64,000 nt of DNA from Collinsella sp. TM09-10AT (GTDB lineage: Bacteria > Actinomycetota > Coriobacteriia > Coriobacteriales > Coriobacteriaceae), in NCBI RefSeq assembly GCF_003436275.1, contig NZ_QSOP01000004.1:78131-142130 (forward strand), read 5' to 3'. The first letter of the stretch is position 1. Each line of letters begins with the position of its first letter. The translations under genes were made by a program, and so were the position numbers. Under the pieces are notes generated by a model that did not search any database, was not told where the DNA came from, and was given only the letters and a program-made list of their open reading frames with translations. This document shows positions 19,067 to 26,935 of the stretch, one piece after another.

Positions 19067-19264
19067 AACTCCTCCGTTCGCAGGGTGCGGTTATGCACTC
19101 ATTTTGTTCACTATACTGCCCGGATGTCTAAACGTGTTGGCTTAATTGTCTGCGTGGCGCCATAAATCGGCGGGCGGACGCGTTGGGGCGCTTGTCTATT
19201 TGTGCTGCTACCGCGCTGGGGGTGGTTTTGCCGCCCGGCACCCTCGCGTTCGCCGGCTATCGGC

Positions 19265-19300
19265 ATAAGAAAAGGAGGGTCGGTTTACCGGCCCTCCCTG
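19265..19300 (-). terminator. Terminator of the 19.4-kb lipoprotein gene
   Basis: On the minus strand GGAGGGCCGGT pairs with ACCGACCCTCC around a three- to four-base loop and is followed by TTTTCTT. Confidence 0.8.
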
Positions 19301-19370
19301 GGTACGAAGCGCTGGGGTACCGTCGCTTGTTTGCTCTGCGACCGTGTTTCCCGTTGCGCTCGCCAGTCGC

Positions 19371-19964
19371 TTAGCGCTTGATCTCGATATCGTCGAGCTT
19401 GACGTCCATGGCCTCGGTCTTGGCCTTGGCAATGTCATCGGCAAACTCCAGAGACTTCATCATGGTCTCGACGGCGTCCTTGTGCTCCTCGACATTGTCG
19501 ATGCTCACGTAAACGCTGCCGCCGCCTGCTTCGGTGAAGTACTCAGTCGTTACGCCGCCCGAGTGTGTATAGGAAGCGTTGCGCCAAGTCTTGCCGTTGT
19601 ACTTGACGGGATCATTCTCGGTCCACTCAAAGTTGGCCTTCCATTTGGCCTCGTAGCCGAACAGCTCGTCAGCGTTCTTGTCAGAGTCGAAGACAGGGAT
19701 GAAGCGATCGCTGGCGTGCTCGCTCTCGGTGAACTTAAACTGGGCCCTGTCGGCGGTGTCGCCGGCAACGTCGGTGATCTCGACGCCCTCGGGCACCTCG
19801 ACCTTAAACCAAATGAAGTCGGTCCTCATATCCACGGCTGGCTTTTCTGCGCCGCCGCCACCGCCACTGCCGGTAGCGCCGCCGCTTCCGCCGCAACCCA
19901 CCAGGGCAACCGCGGCAAGGAGACTGATGCAGAGTGTGAGAATCGCAAAGGCCTTCTTTTTCAT
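19371..19964 (-). CDS. Lipoprotein, paralogue 1 of a tandem pair
   Basis: A 197-residue exported lipoprotein: MKKKAFAILTLCISLLAAVA, then the lipobox LVGC (Cys about 24) and a Gly-rich linker. The mature domain begins with TDFIWFKVEVPEGVEI and contains DRFIPVF, YNGKTW and SVYVSIDN. The neighbouring gene at 20208 encodes a protein with the same blocks in the same order, so the two arose by tandem duplication. The function is unknown, and the domain resembles nothing I can name. GAGGAGGA lies nine bases before ATG 19964. Each paralogue has its own terminator, and both share a short upstream sequence. Confidence 0.85.
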   Translation of the reverse strand: MKKKAFAILTLCISLLAAVALVGCGGSGGATGSGGGGGAEKPAVDMRTDFIWFKVEVPEGVEITDVAGDTADRAQFKFTESEHASDRFIPVFDSDKNADELFGYEAKWKANFEWTENDPVKYNGKTWRNASYTHSGGVTTEYFTEAGGGSVYVSIDNVEEHKDAVETMMKSLEFADDIAKAKTEAMDVKLDDIEIKR

Positions 19965-20038
19965 GGTCGTGTCCTCCTCGATCTGTAACCGCCCATGGAT
20001 TACCTGCCTTTACTGTACGCGTGGACGGCTCGCTAGGG

Positions 20039-20055
20039 TGGGCCATGTGTCCCAT
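20039..20055. promoter_or_regulatory. Shared 17-bp near-palindrome upstream of lipoprotein 1
   Basis: TGGGCCATGTGTCCCAT lies 75 bases upstream of the first lipoprotein start. The identical 17-mer recurs at 21009-21025 upstream of the second. It is an imperfect palindrome, so it could be an operator, or simply a remnant of the gene duplication. Confidence 0.4.
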
Positions 20056-20101
20056 TCTGAGGGCCGGATTTGCGCCGACAAGTGGCAATATGCGCGGGTC
20101 C

Positions 20102-20138
20102 AAAAGAGGGGAGGGCCGATGCCTGTCGGCCCTCCCCG
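20102..20138 (-). terminator. Terminator of the 20.2-kb lipoprotein gene
   Basis: On the minus strand GGGGAGGGCCGA pairs with TCGGCCCTCCCC around a six-base loop, followed by TCTTTTGG. Confidence 0.8.
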
Positions 20139-20207
20139 GGGTTGGGTGCCCGTTGCTTTAATGGGGCGCATGTGCGCAGGTGCGCGTAGGCGCGTGCGGG
20201 TGTCCCG

Positions 20208-20810
20208 TTACTTGAGCTCGATGCTCGAAATCTCGACTTCGCGCGCCTCGGAAACTGCCTCTGCCATGTCATCGGGGAACTCGATGGAGTTGAGGAGCGT
20301 CTCGGCTTCTTTCTTGTGCTGGTCGAAGTTCGAGATGAGGACGTAGACGCTTCCCGGCTCAACGTCGGTAAAAAGCATGGTTGAGATGCCGCTGTTGTCC
20401 TCGTATGTTCCGACGAGCCACGTCCTGCCGTTATACTCGACGGACCCGCCATCCTTCCACTGGAACGTATCCCCCTTCTTTTCTGCCTGGTCGGCGTGGG
20501 ATTCCTCGGCTGTCATCGCTTTTTTCCAAACGGGGATAAAGCGATCGGCCGAGGCGTTCTCGTCTTCGGGGAAGGTGAGCTGGACCCTGTCGGCATTCTT
20601 GCCGGCGGAGTCGCTTACGCCGACGCCCTCGGGCATCTCGACCTTAAACCAGATAAAGTCGGTCTTCTTGGCGACGGGGGCCTTTTCCTTGCCCTCGCTC
20701 TTGGATGCGCTGCTGCCCCCGCCCGATGCGTTCCCGCCGCAGCCGACAAGGGCAAATGCGGCAAAGAGGGCGATGCAAAGGGAAAGGATTGATAGGGTCT
20801 TTTTCTTCAT
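20208..20810 (-). CDS. Lipoprotein, paralogue 2 of a tandem pair
   Basis: A 200-residue lipoprotein: MKKKTLSILSLCIALFAAFA, lipobox LVGC, then a Ser/Lys/Glu-rich linker. The mature domain is KKTDFIWFKVEMPEGVGV, with DRFIPVW, YNGRTW and SVYVLISN, matching paralogue 1 block by block. The start is ATG 20810 with AAGGAGG nine bases upstream; the longer in-frame extension to 21026 is not supported by a ribosome site. The ligand is unknown. The conserved aromatic pair in FIWF at the domain start might mark a binding edge, which is speculation. Confidence 0.85.
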   Translation of the reverse strand: MKKKTLSILSLCIALFAAFALVGCGGNASGGGSSASKSEGKEKAPVAKKTDFIWFKVEMPEGVGVSDSAGKNADRVQLTFPEDENASADRFIPVWKKAMTAEESHADQAEKKGDTFQWKDGGSVEYNGRTWLVGTYEDNSGISTMLFTDVEPGSVYVLISNFDQHKKEAETLLNSIEFPDDMAEAVSEAREVEISSIELK

Positions 20811-21008
20811 GGTGGCGTCCTCCTTGTCTGCCAGGGACATCGTGTGCCGCGGATCGCTGGGGCGGCGGTTGCGCGTGCACATGATGACTTTGTTTGCTGT
20901 GCGGTGATTCCTCCATTCGTCGTCCGGTGCCGTGATGAGCGTTGCCCCAACATGGGGCTCCTTACCTATATGTATGCCCCAGTTGCCGCTGCCCGGGAGT
21001 CTCGAAAC

Positions 21009-21025
21009 GTGGGCCATGTGTCCCA
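21009..21025. promoter_or_regulatory. Shared 17-bp near-palindrome upstream of lipoprotein 2
   Basis: This is identical to 20039-20055 (TGGGCCATGTGTCCCAT) and lies about 200 bases upstream of the second lipoprotein gene. Confidence 0.4.
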
Positions 21026-21187
21026 TGTTTGCGTTGGCATGGCCTATCGTTCGTCATAGAAATCCGCGATGGCCAGGTGCGCTGACGCCCATGTGCTTAT
21101 GGGCTAGACTTAGCACCATTACGTGTTCGATGCGGTTGGTCGGCGGTTGCCGCCTGACCGATGTATATGACTTGAAGGTGCGTGCGT

Positions 21188-21820
21188 ATGAGCCAAGAGA
21201 TGATGGATAAAACCTGTCGAGAGTTTGCCGAGGCACTTGCCGCACGCGAGCCGGTTCCCGGCGGTGGCAGCGCGAGCGCCTTTGTGGGCGCGCTGGGCGC
21301 CTCGCTTTGTGGAATGGTCGCTCGTTATGGTGCGACCAATCCTGCGCTTGCCGATCGCGCGGATGACCTGACGCGCGCATTTGCCCAGGCAGATGAGTTG
21401 GCCCAGGAGCTTGTCGAGTTGGTTGCCGAGGACGTTCGTGCATATGGGCAGGTGTCCGCGGCGTACGGTATTCCGCGTGGCGATCCGGCTCGAGCGACCG
21501 CGATTCAGGATGCGCTGCATGTGGCCGCTATGCCGCCGTATCGCATTATGGATGCCTGCGGGCGTGCACTGGCGCTGCTCGAGGACATGGCCGACAAGGG
21601 TTCGCGTCAGCTGCTGTCCGATGTGGCGTGCGGCGCCGTGTTCTGCCGTTCCGCTATGCAGGGCGCGAGCTTGACGCTCTTTGCGAACACCACGTCTATG
21701 AAGGATCGCGCTCGTGCTGAGGAGCTCGAGACGGCGTGTGATGAGTTGCTCGACATGTGGTTGCCGCGCGCCGATGCGCTGGCGCGCCGCGCCGCCGACG
21801 CCGCAAGGAAGAGGGGATAG
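21188..21820 (+). CDS. fchA: Methenyl-THF cyclohydrolase / formiminotetrahydrofolate cyclodeaminase family
   Basis: This 210-residue all-helical folate enzyme has the family signature PVPGGGSASAFVGALGASL (residues 20-40). In acetogens FchA interconverts methenyl-THF and 10-formyl-THF; in histidine degraders the same fold releases ammonia from formimino-THF. No hut genes are nearby. folD starts two bases after its stop, so the cyclohydrolase role fits best. ATG 21188 is chosen because GAAGGTG lies seven bases upstream; GTG 21182 is possible. The adjoining FolD seems to lack cyclohydrolase residues, which makes this gene's role more than accessory. Confidence 0.88.
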   Translation: MSQEMMDKTCREFAEALAAREPVPGGGSASAFVGALGASLCGMVARYGATNPALADRADDLTRAFAQADELAQELVELVAEDVRAYGQVSAAYGIPRGDPARATAIQDALHVAAMPPYRIMDACGRALALLEDMADKGSRQLLSDVACGAVFCRSAMQGASLTLFANTTSMKDRARAEELETACDELLDMWLPRADALARRAADAARKRG

Positions 21821-21822
21821 CC

Positions 21823-22677
21823 ATGGCTGAACTGCTGAAGGGTGCCCCCGTTGCTCGCGCTTTGACTGAGGAACTTGCTGCTCGCTGCGTGGCTTTGCGC
21901 GAGCGCGGCGTTGTGCCGACGCTGGCTATCGTGCGCGTGGGTGAACGCGAGGACGACCTATCCTACGAGCGCGGTGCGCTCAAGCGCTGCGAAAAGGTTG
22001 GCATTGAGGCTCGCCGCGTTTTGCTTCCCGCCGATGTTTCGCAGGACGAGCTGTTGGCGGCCATCGAGGACATCAATACCGATTCGTCTGTTCATGGCTG
22101 CCTGATGTTCCGCCCGCTGCCCGCCGGCCTTGACGAGGACGCGGTTGCCGCGGCACTCGATCCTGCCAAGGACGTTGACTCCATGACGCCGGCTTCGCTG
22201 CTCACCACGCTTTCGGGGCGCGGCGAGGGTTTTGCCCCCTGCACAGCCGAAGCCGTGCTTGCTTTGCTGGATCATTACGGCGTTGAGCTGGATGGGGCCA
22301 AGGTCGCGGTCGTTGGTCGGTCGCTGGTGATTGGCCGTCCCGTTGCCGCCATGCTTACGGCTCGCAATGCCACAGTGACGACGTGCCATACGCATACGCA
22401 CGACCTTGCTGCCGAGTGCCGTGCTGCCGACATTGTGGTTGCCGCCGTTGGACGCGCGCGTACGATTGACGTGGATGCGGTTCGAGAGGGCCAGACGATC
22501 ATTGATGTTGGCATTAATTGGGACGAGGCCGCTGGCAAGTTGGTGGGTGACGTCGATTCTGATGCTGCGGAGCCGGTCGTTAACGCCATCACGCCCGTGC
22601 CGGGCGGCGTGGGCGCTGTGACGACGGCGATCCTCGCCAAACACGTGATCGAGGCGGCCGAGCGCGCATCGAAATAG
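21823..22677 (+). CDS. folD: Methylene-THF dehydrogenase (FolD family), probably without cyclohydrolase activity
   Basis: This 284-residue protein oxidises 5,10-methylene-THF to methenyl-THF. The FolD layout is intact: an N-terminal folate domain, a Rossmann segment VVGRSLVIGRPVA, and the C-terminal signature PVPGGVGAVT. In FolD the Lys four residues after the active-site Tyr (E. coli K54) and the Gln in VQLPLP (E. coli Q98) are needed for cyclohydrolase chemistry. Here the sequence reads SYERGALKRC, putting Ala52 at the Lys position, and CLMFRPLP, putting Phe96 at the Gln position; D119 (KDVDS) remains. A monofunctional dehydrogenase working with the adjacent FchA is the simplest reading. 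ATG 21823 follows AAGAGGGGA. Confidence 0.92.
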   Translation: MAELLKGAPVARALTEELAARCVALRERGVVPTLAIVRVGEREDDLSYERGALKRCEKVGIEARRVLLPADVSQDELLAAIEDINTDSSVHGCLMFRPLPAGLDEDAVAAALDPAKDVDSMTPASLLTTLSGRGEGFAPCTAEAVLALLDHYGVELDGAKVAVVGRSLVIGRPVAAMLTARNATVTTCHTHTHDLAAECRAADIVVAAVGRARTIDVDAVREGQTIIDVGINWDEAAGKLVGDVDSDAAEPVVNAITPVPGGVGAVTTAILAKHVIEAAERASK

Positions 22678-22776
22678 GTTTTTGACCACAAGGGCTGCCG
22701 AGGCCGTGGTTTCGCCCTTTTTGCGCCGAAGCGATACACTGTTATCGTTTGATTTCTTCGCTCAAGGAGGATGCGC

Positions 22777-24300
22777 ATGCCGTGCACAACGATTTTGGTT
22801 GGTAAGAACGCGAGCTACGACGGGTCGACGTTGGTTGCCCGCAACGAGGACTCGTCCAACGGGGTGTTTGAGCCCAAGCGTATGCGCGTGGTGCATCCCG
22901 ACGAGCAGCCGCGCGTCTACACGAGCGTCCTGAGTCACCTGACCGTTGAACTGCCCGATAACCCCATGCGCTACACGAGCGTCCCCGATGTTGTCCCGGG
23001 CCACGGCATCTGGGCCGAGGCCGGTTTCAACGAGCTCAATGTGGGCATGTCCGCAACCGAGACGCTCACCACCAACGAGCGCGTTCGCGGCGCCGACCCG
23101 CTCGTCGACTACGTGCCCGCCAAGGGCAACGAGGACGAGGACGGCTATGTTCCGGCGCAGCCCGGCGGCCTGGGCGAGGAGGACATGGTGACCCTGGTGC
23201 TGCCATATGCCAAATCCGCCCGCGACGGCGTACGCATTCTGGGTGACCTGCTCGAGCGCTATGGCACCTACGAGAACAACGGCATCGCCTTTAGCGACGT
23301 GGACGAGATCTGGTGGCTCGAGACCATCGGCGGTCACCACTGGATCGCCAAGCGCGTGCCCGATGACGCCTATGTGACCATGCCCAACCAGCTGGGTATC
23401 GACAGCTTTGACCTGGATGACGCCGAGGGCGCCCAGGCCGATCACATGTGCTCCGCCGACCTGCGCGCTTGGATGGCCGAGTGGCATCTGGACTTGACGC
23501 TGGGCGTTGAGGGCGACGGTCCGGCCGCGGTCTTTAACCCGCGCGAGGCCTTTGGCTCGCACAGCGACAGCGACCACGTTTACAACACGCCGCGCGCCTG
23601 GTATATGCAGCGCTGCCTTAACCCCAGCGATGTGTGGGACGGTCCCGAGGCCGACTACACGCCCGAGAGCGACGATATTCCCTGGAGCCGCGTGCCCGAG
23701 CGCAAGGTGACCATCGAGGACATCAAGTACGTACTCTCGAGCCACTACCAGGGCACGGAGTACGACTGCTACGGCAGCAAGGGCACGCCCGCCACGCGTG
23801 GCGCCTATCGCCCCATCGGCATCAACCGCAACAGCCAGCTCGCTGTGCTGCAGCTGCGCCCCTATGCGCATCCGGCCTACCGCGCCGTGCAGTGGATGGC
23901 CTTTGGCTCCAACTCGTTTAACGCGCTGGTTCCGCTGTACGCCAACGTCGAGACCATGCCCGAGTACTTTGCCGACACGCAGGCTCGCGTGACGTCCGAA
24001 AACTTCTACTGGGCCAACCGCCTGATCGGCGCGCTGGCCGACGTCCGCTTCCATGAGTGCGGCCGCGCAGTCGAGGATTATCAGGAGAAGGTCGGCGGCA
24101 TGGGCCACAAGCAGATTCATGACGTCGACGCTGCCGTAGCCGTTCTGCCCGAGGCCGAGGTGCCTGCCGAGCTTGCACGCGCCAACGAGGAGTTTGCCGA
24201 GCTCGTGCGCGTGGAGACCGATGCCCTGTTGGGCAAGGTGCTCTACACCACGAGCTGCGCCATGAAGAACTCTTTCGCGATGAACGACAACGTGAGATAG
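22777..24300 (+). CDS. pepD: Family C69 dipeptidase
   Basis: This 507-residue Ntn-hydrolase-fold dipeptidase probably takes part in peptide nutrition. Cys3 (MPCTTILVG) is the expected nucleophile exposed after N-terminal processing. KNASYDGSTLVARNEDSS is the conserved start of the family, and MCSADLRAW and the acyl-pocket region YWQ-type aromatic stretches follow. I chose ATG 22777 because AAGGAGG ends six bases upstream; ATG 22771 would touch the Shine-Dalgarno. The length matches lactobacillar PepD-like enzymes. It stands alone after folD. Confidence 0.92.
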   Translation: MPCTTILVGKNASYDGSTLVARNEDSSNGVFEPKRMRVVHPDEQPRVYTSVLSHLTVELPDNPMRYTSVPDVVPGHGIWAEAGFNELNVGMSATETLTTNERVRGADPLVDYVPAKGNEDEDGYVPAQPGGLGEEDMVTLVLPYAKSARDGVRILGDLLERYGTYENNGIAFSDVDEIWWLETIGGHHWIAKRVPDDAYVTMPNQLGIDSFDLDDAEGAQADHMCSADLRAWMAEWHLDLTLGVEGDGPAAVFNPREAFGSHSDSDHVYNTPRAWYMQRCLNPSDVWDGPEADYTPESDDIPWSRVPERKVTIEDIKYVLSSHYQGTEYDCYGSKGTPATRGAYRPIGINRNSQLAVLQLRPYAHPAYRAVQWMAFGSNSFNALVPLYANVETMPEYFADTQARVTSENFYWANRLIGALADVRFHECGRAVEDYQEKVGGMGHKQIHDVDAAVAVLPEAEVPAELARANEEFAELVRVETDALLGKVLYTTSCAMKNSFAMNDNVR

Positions 24301-24399
24301 GGATTTCCCGTCGATCGAATAGCGCTTAAACGCTTTGTCGCTTTCACTCAATCTTGGGTACAAGAACGCCAATGCAGTTGTTTGTGATTGGAGACAACC

Positions 24400-24816
24400 A
24401 TGGTTATGAAACTCGATCAGCTTGTTAACGGCGCCATCAACGTGGGCTTCGGCGCCGCCGCCGTTGCCGTCGAGGGCAGCAAGAAGGTTCTCGACGACCT
24501 TAACACCAAGGGCGAGCAGGTGCGCAAGGACGCAGGCGCCCCCGGTATCGCCCGCAGTGTGTCCGACATGTTCGAACAGGCCGGCGGTACCATCTCCGAT
24601 CTGACCGAGCGCTTGGGCATGCAGGGCGAGACCGCGGCCCAGCGCGTGCTCGACGAGCTCATTCTGGCTCGCGTCCGCGTCATGACAGCCCTCGAGCGCA
24701 CGGCCTTCCTGGCCCATGTGCGCGACATCGTCGATTCGGTCGAGGACAACGTGACCTCGGTGCCCGTCGAGTCCGTTGAGCCCGACGATGCGAAGGATAC
24801 CGAAGAGGCCGAGTAG
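24400..24816 (+). CDS. Small helical phasin-like protein upstream of the UbiB-type kinase
   Basis: This 138-residue protein has an Ala/Gly/Val-rich N-terminal helix (INVGFGAAAVAVEGSKKVL), a long charged helical middle and an acidic tail. The pattern is like phasins or PHA-granule-like helical proteins, but no PHA genes are present. Only eight bases separate its stop from the UbiB-type gene, so the two are likely co-translated. UbiB-family loci elsewhere sometimes carry small helical lipid-associated partners, which is a weak parallel. ATG 24400 follows TTGGAGA. Confidence 0.7.
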   Translation: MVMKLDQLVNGAINVGFGAAAVAVEGSKKVLDDLNTKGEQVRKDAGAPGIARSVSDMFEQAGGTISDLTERLGMQGETAAQRVLDELILARVRVMTALERTAFLAHVRDIVDSVEDNVTSVPVESVEPDDAKDTEEAE

Positions 24817-24824
24817 CAGCGCAG

Positions 24825-26588
24825 ATGGCAGATTCCACCACCGATTACAACAATCTAGACCCCTTGGGTGACGAGGCGGCGGTTGTCGATGAGGTCGATG
24901 CCGCCGTCTCGGGCGCTCGCAAGAAGCCGCGCGCTGTCGATATGGTCCCCGAGGAGCCCGACGCGATGGCGCCGGATGAAGAATACCAGCTCACGCCGGC
25001 GGGTCGCCGCGAGCGCATCGGGCAGATTGTTCGCCTGGTCAAAAAGTACCGCGTGTGGGATAACCTCACGCCGGTTCGTTTGCGCCGCCTGCTCGAGGAA
25101 CTCGGCCCCATGTTCGTCAAGATGGGGCAGATTCTGGCCAACCGGTCCGAGATTCTGCCGCAACGCTTTTGCGACGAGCTGCGTCGTCTGCGGTCCGACG
25201 TGGAGCCGGTGCCGTACGAGGTCGTACTCAGTTGTCTGGAAGAAGAATACGGCCTGCGCCTGGGAGAGATGTTCGATGCGATCGACCCCAATCCGCTTGG
25301 TAGCGCATCGCTCGCGCAGGTGCACCGCGCTCGTCTGGTGACGGGCGAGGACGTGGCCGTCAAGGTGCAGCGCCCCGGTGCGCAGCAGGTTATGGCACAG
25401 GACATCGATATCATCCGCTCGGTGGTGCGTATCGTTTCCAAGTTCGTCAACACCGATCAATTCGTTGACCTGCACGGCGTAGTCGAGGAGCTGTGGACCT
25501 CGTTTCGCGAGGAGACCAACTTTTTGGCCGAGGCCAAAAACCTCAACGACTTCTACGAGTTCCATAAGAGCGTTCATGGCGTGACGTGCCCTAAATCCTA
25601 TCTGGACCTGTGCACCGAGCACGTGGTGGTTATGGACTACGTCGACGGCATTTCGATCGCCGATCCTGCACGCTTGGTGGCCGAGGGCTATGACTTGGAA
25701 AAGATCGGTGCCGCAATCGTCGAGGATTACTCGACGCAGGTGCTCGATGACGGCTTTTTCCATGCCGACCCGCATGCGGGAAACATTATTCTCAAGGACG
25801 GCATCGTTTACTTTATCGACTTGGGCATGGTCGGACGCATGTCGAGTCACGATCGCGGTATCGTCAAGGACATGATTTTCGCCGTGGCCGAGGGTGACGT
25901 GCCCAAGCTCAAGGATTCGCTCATGCGCTTTGCCGTGACGCGCGGCGACTCGGCTGAGCTCGATCATTCGGCCTTTTTGTCCGATTTGGACTTTATCGTC
26001 GCAGACTTTGCGGGCCTTGACCTGAAGGATCTGGATATCGGCGAGTTTTTGACCTCGCTGTTAAACCTGGCGCGCAAAAACGACGTTGAGCTGCCGAGCG
26101 TGGTAACGATGTTCGCCCGCGGCATGGTGACGCTCGAGGGCCTGCTGACTGAGTATATGCCCAACGTCAACATGATCCAGATCATCCAGACGCACATCAA
26201 AAACGAGAAGAGCACCTATGCGCGCGTGCGCGACATGGGACGCGATCTTGCCGCGAGCAGCTATCGCGCGGCGAAGGGCTCGCTCGAGGCGGCCGAGTAT
26301 CTGGGCCTGGCTTCGCGCATGCTCACGCGCGGCCAGCTTAAGGTGAACACGCAGATCATGAGCAGCGATAAGGCGCTGCGACAGCTGGGTGGAATTATCG
26401 ACCGCATGTCGATGGCAATTGTGATCGCCGGTCTGTTTATCGGTTCGTCGGTGGTGTACTACGCGCGCATCGAGCCGGTTGTGTTTGGCATTCCGGTCAT
26501 TGGCTTTTTGGGCTACGTGAGCGCGTTGGTGCTGGCGCTTATGCTGGGCCGCAATATCTGGCTCAACAGTCACGGCGGCAAGCACTAG
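24825..26588 (+). CDS. AarF/UbiB (ABC1) family atypical kinase
   Basis: A 587-residue atypical protein/lipid kinase. KxGQ is visible as VKMGQILANR, the Ala-rich nucleotide loop as PLGSASLAQVHRA, the ATP-contacting Lys as VAVKVQRPG, the catalytic-loop analogue as FHADPHAGNI, and the metal motif as IDLGMVGR. Two transmembrane helices end the protein (IVIAGLFIGSSVVYY and VSALVLALMLG). In proteobacteria UbiB supports ubiquinone synthesis; here no ubi or men genes are near, so the substrate is unknown. The first ~60 residues are acidic and not conserved. It is coupled to the small helical gene before it. Confidence 0.93.
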   Translation: MADSTTDYNNLDPLGDEAAVVDEVDAAVSGARKKPRAVDMVPEEPDAMAPDEEYQLTPAGRRERIGQIVRLVKKYRVWDNLTPVRLRRLLEELGPMFVKMGQILANRSEILPQRFCDELRRLRSDVEPVPYEVVLSCLEEEYGLRLGEMFDAIDPNPLGSASLAQVHRARLVTGEDVAVKVQRPGAQQVMAQDIDIIRSVVRIVSKFVNTDQFVDLHGVVEELWTSFREETNFLAEAKNLNDFYEFHKSVHGVTCPKSYLDLCTEHVVVMDYVDGISIADPARLVAEGYDLEKIGAAIVEDYSTQVLDDGFFHADPHAGNIILKDGIVYFIDLGMVGRMSSHDRGIVKDMIFAVAEGDVPKLKDSLMRFAVTRGDSAELDHSAFLSDLDFIVADFAGLDLKDLDIGEFLTSLLNLARKNDVELPSVVTMFARGMVTLEGLLTEYMPNVNMIQIIQTHIKNEKSTYARVRDMGRDLAASSYRAAKGSLEAAEYLGLASRMLTRGQLKVNTQIMSSDKALRQLGGIIDRMSMAIVIAGLFIGSSVVYYARIEPVVFGIPVIGFLGYVSALVLALMLGRNIWLNSHGGKH

Positions 26589-26636
26589 GGGCTGCGGTCA
26601 CCGTATTTTCCTATCGCAAATAATAGCTTTTACCTT

Positions 26637-26665
26637 GGGCTTCGCCTGCGTGCGAGGCCCTTTTG
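26637..26665 (+). terminator. Terminator after the UbiB-type kinase
   Basis: GGGCTTCGC pairs with GCGAGGCCC and is followed by TTTT. It insulates the kinase from the downstream riboswitch operon. Confidence 0.6.
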
Positions 26666-26694
26666 CGTGATACCATACTGACGGTAATAATCGA

Positions 26695-26873
26695 TGGCAT
26701 AGATGGTGGTGCGGAGACGCACGAATGCGCGGTTTTCCTGCGCGTTTGGGAGAATCGGGGTGCAAGTCCCCGGCTGTACCAGTAACCGTAATTCCTCTTG
26801 GCTCGGGATGTTCGCGTCGCAGATCGGACGACGTGCCCGAGTCGTTAAGGTTAAGTCGGATCGCCTCCCATCT
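26695..26873 (+). ncRNA. Cobalamin riboswitch
   Basis: The conserved aptamer core is visible. GGGAGAATCGGGGTGCAAG continues into TCCCCGGCTGTACCAGTAACCGT, followed by a variable arm and a B12-box-like AAGTCGGATCGCC near 26854. Directly after it a GC-rich hairpin (about 26875-26912) stands just before the ribosome site GGAGGGAAGGGGGA. That arrangement fits control of translation through the kissing loop; no U-tract terminator is present. It precedes a two-gene operon of DUF4430 surface proteins. Confidence 0.88.
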
Positions 26874-26935
26874 TGCATGCGGCTGCGGCGTATGCCGCCG
26901 GCGTGCATAGGGCTCTGGAGGGAAGGGGGACCCCG

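Noticed and set aside
22762-24717. 651-codon minus-strand frame opposite the dipeptidase
   Set aside because: It is a shadow of the C69 gene and its neighbour; composition is Ala/Gly/Val/His-biased and no domain is visible.
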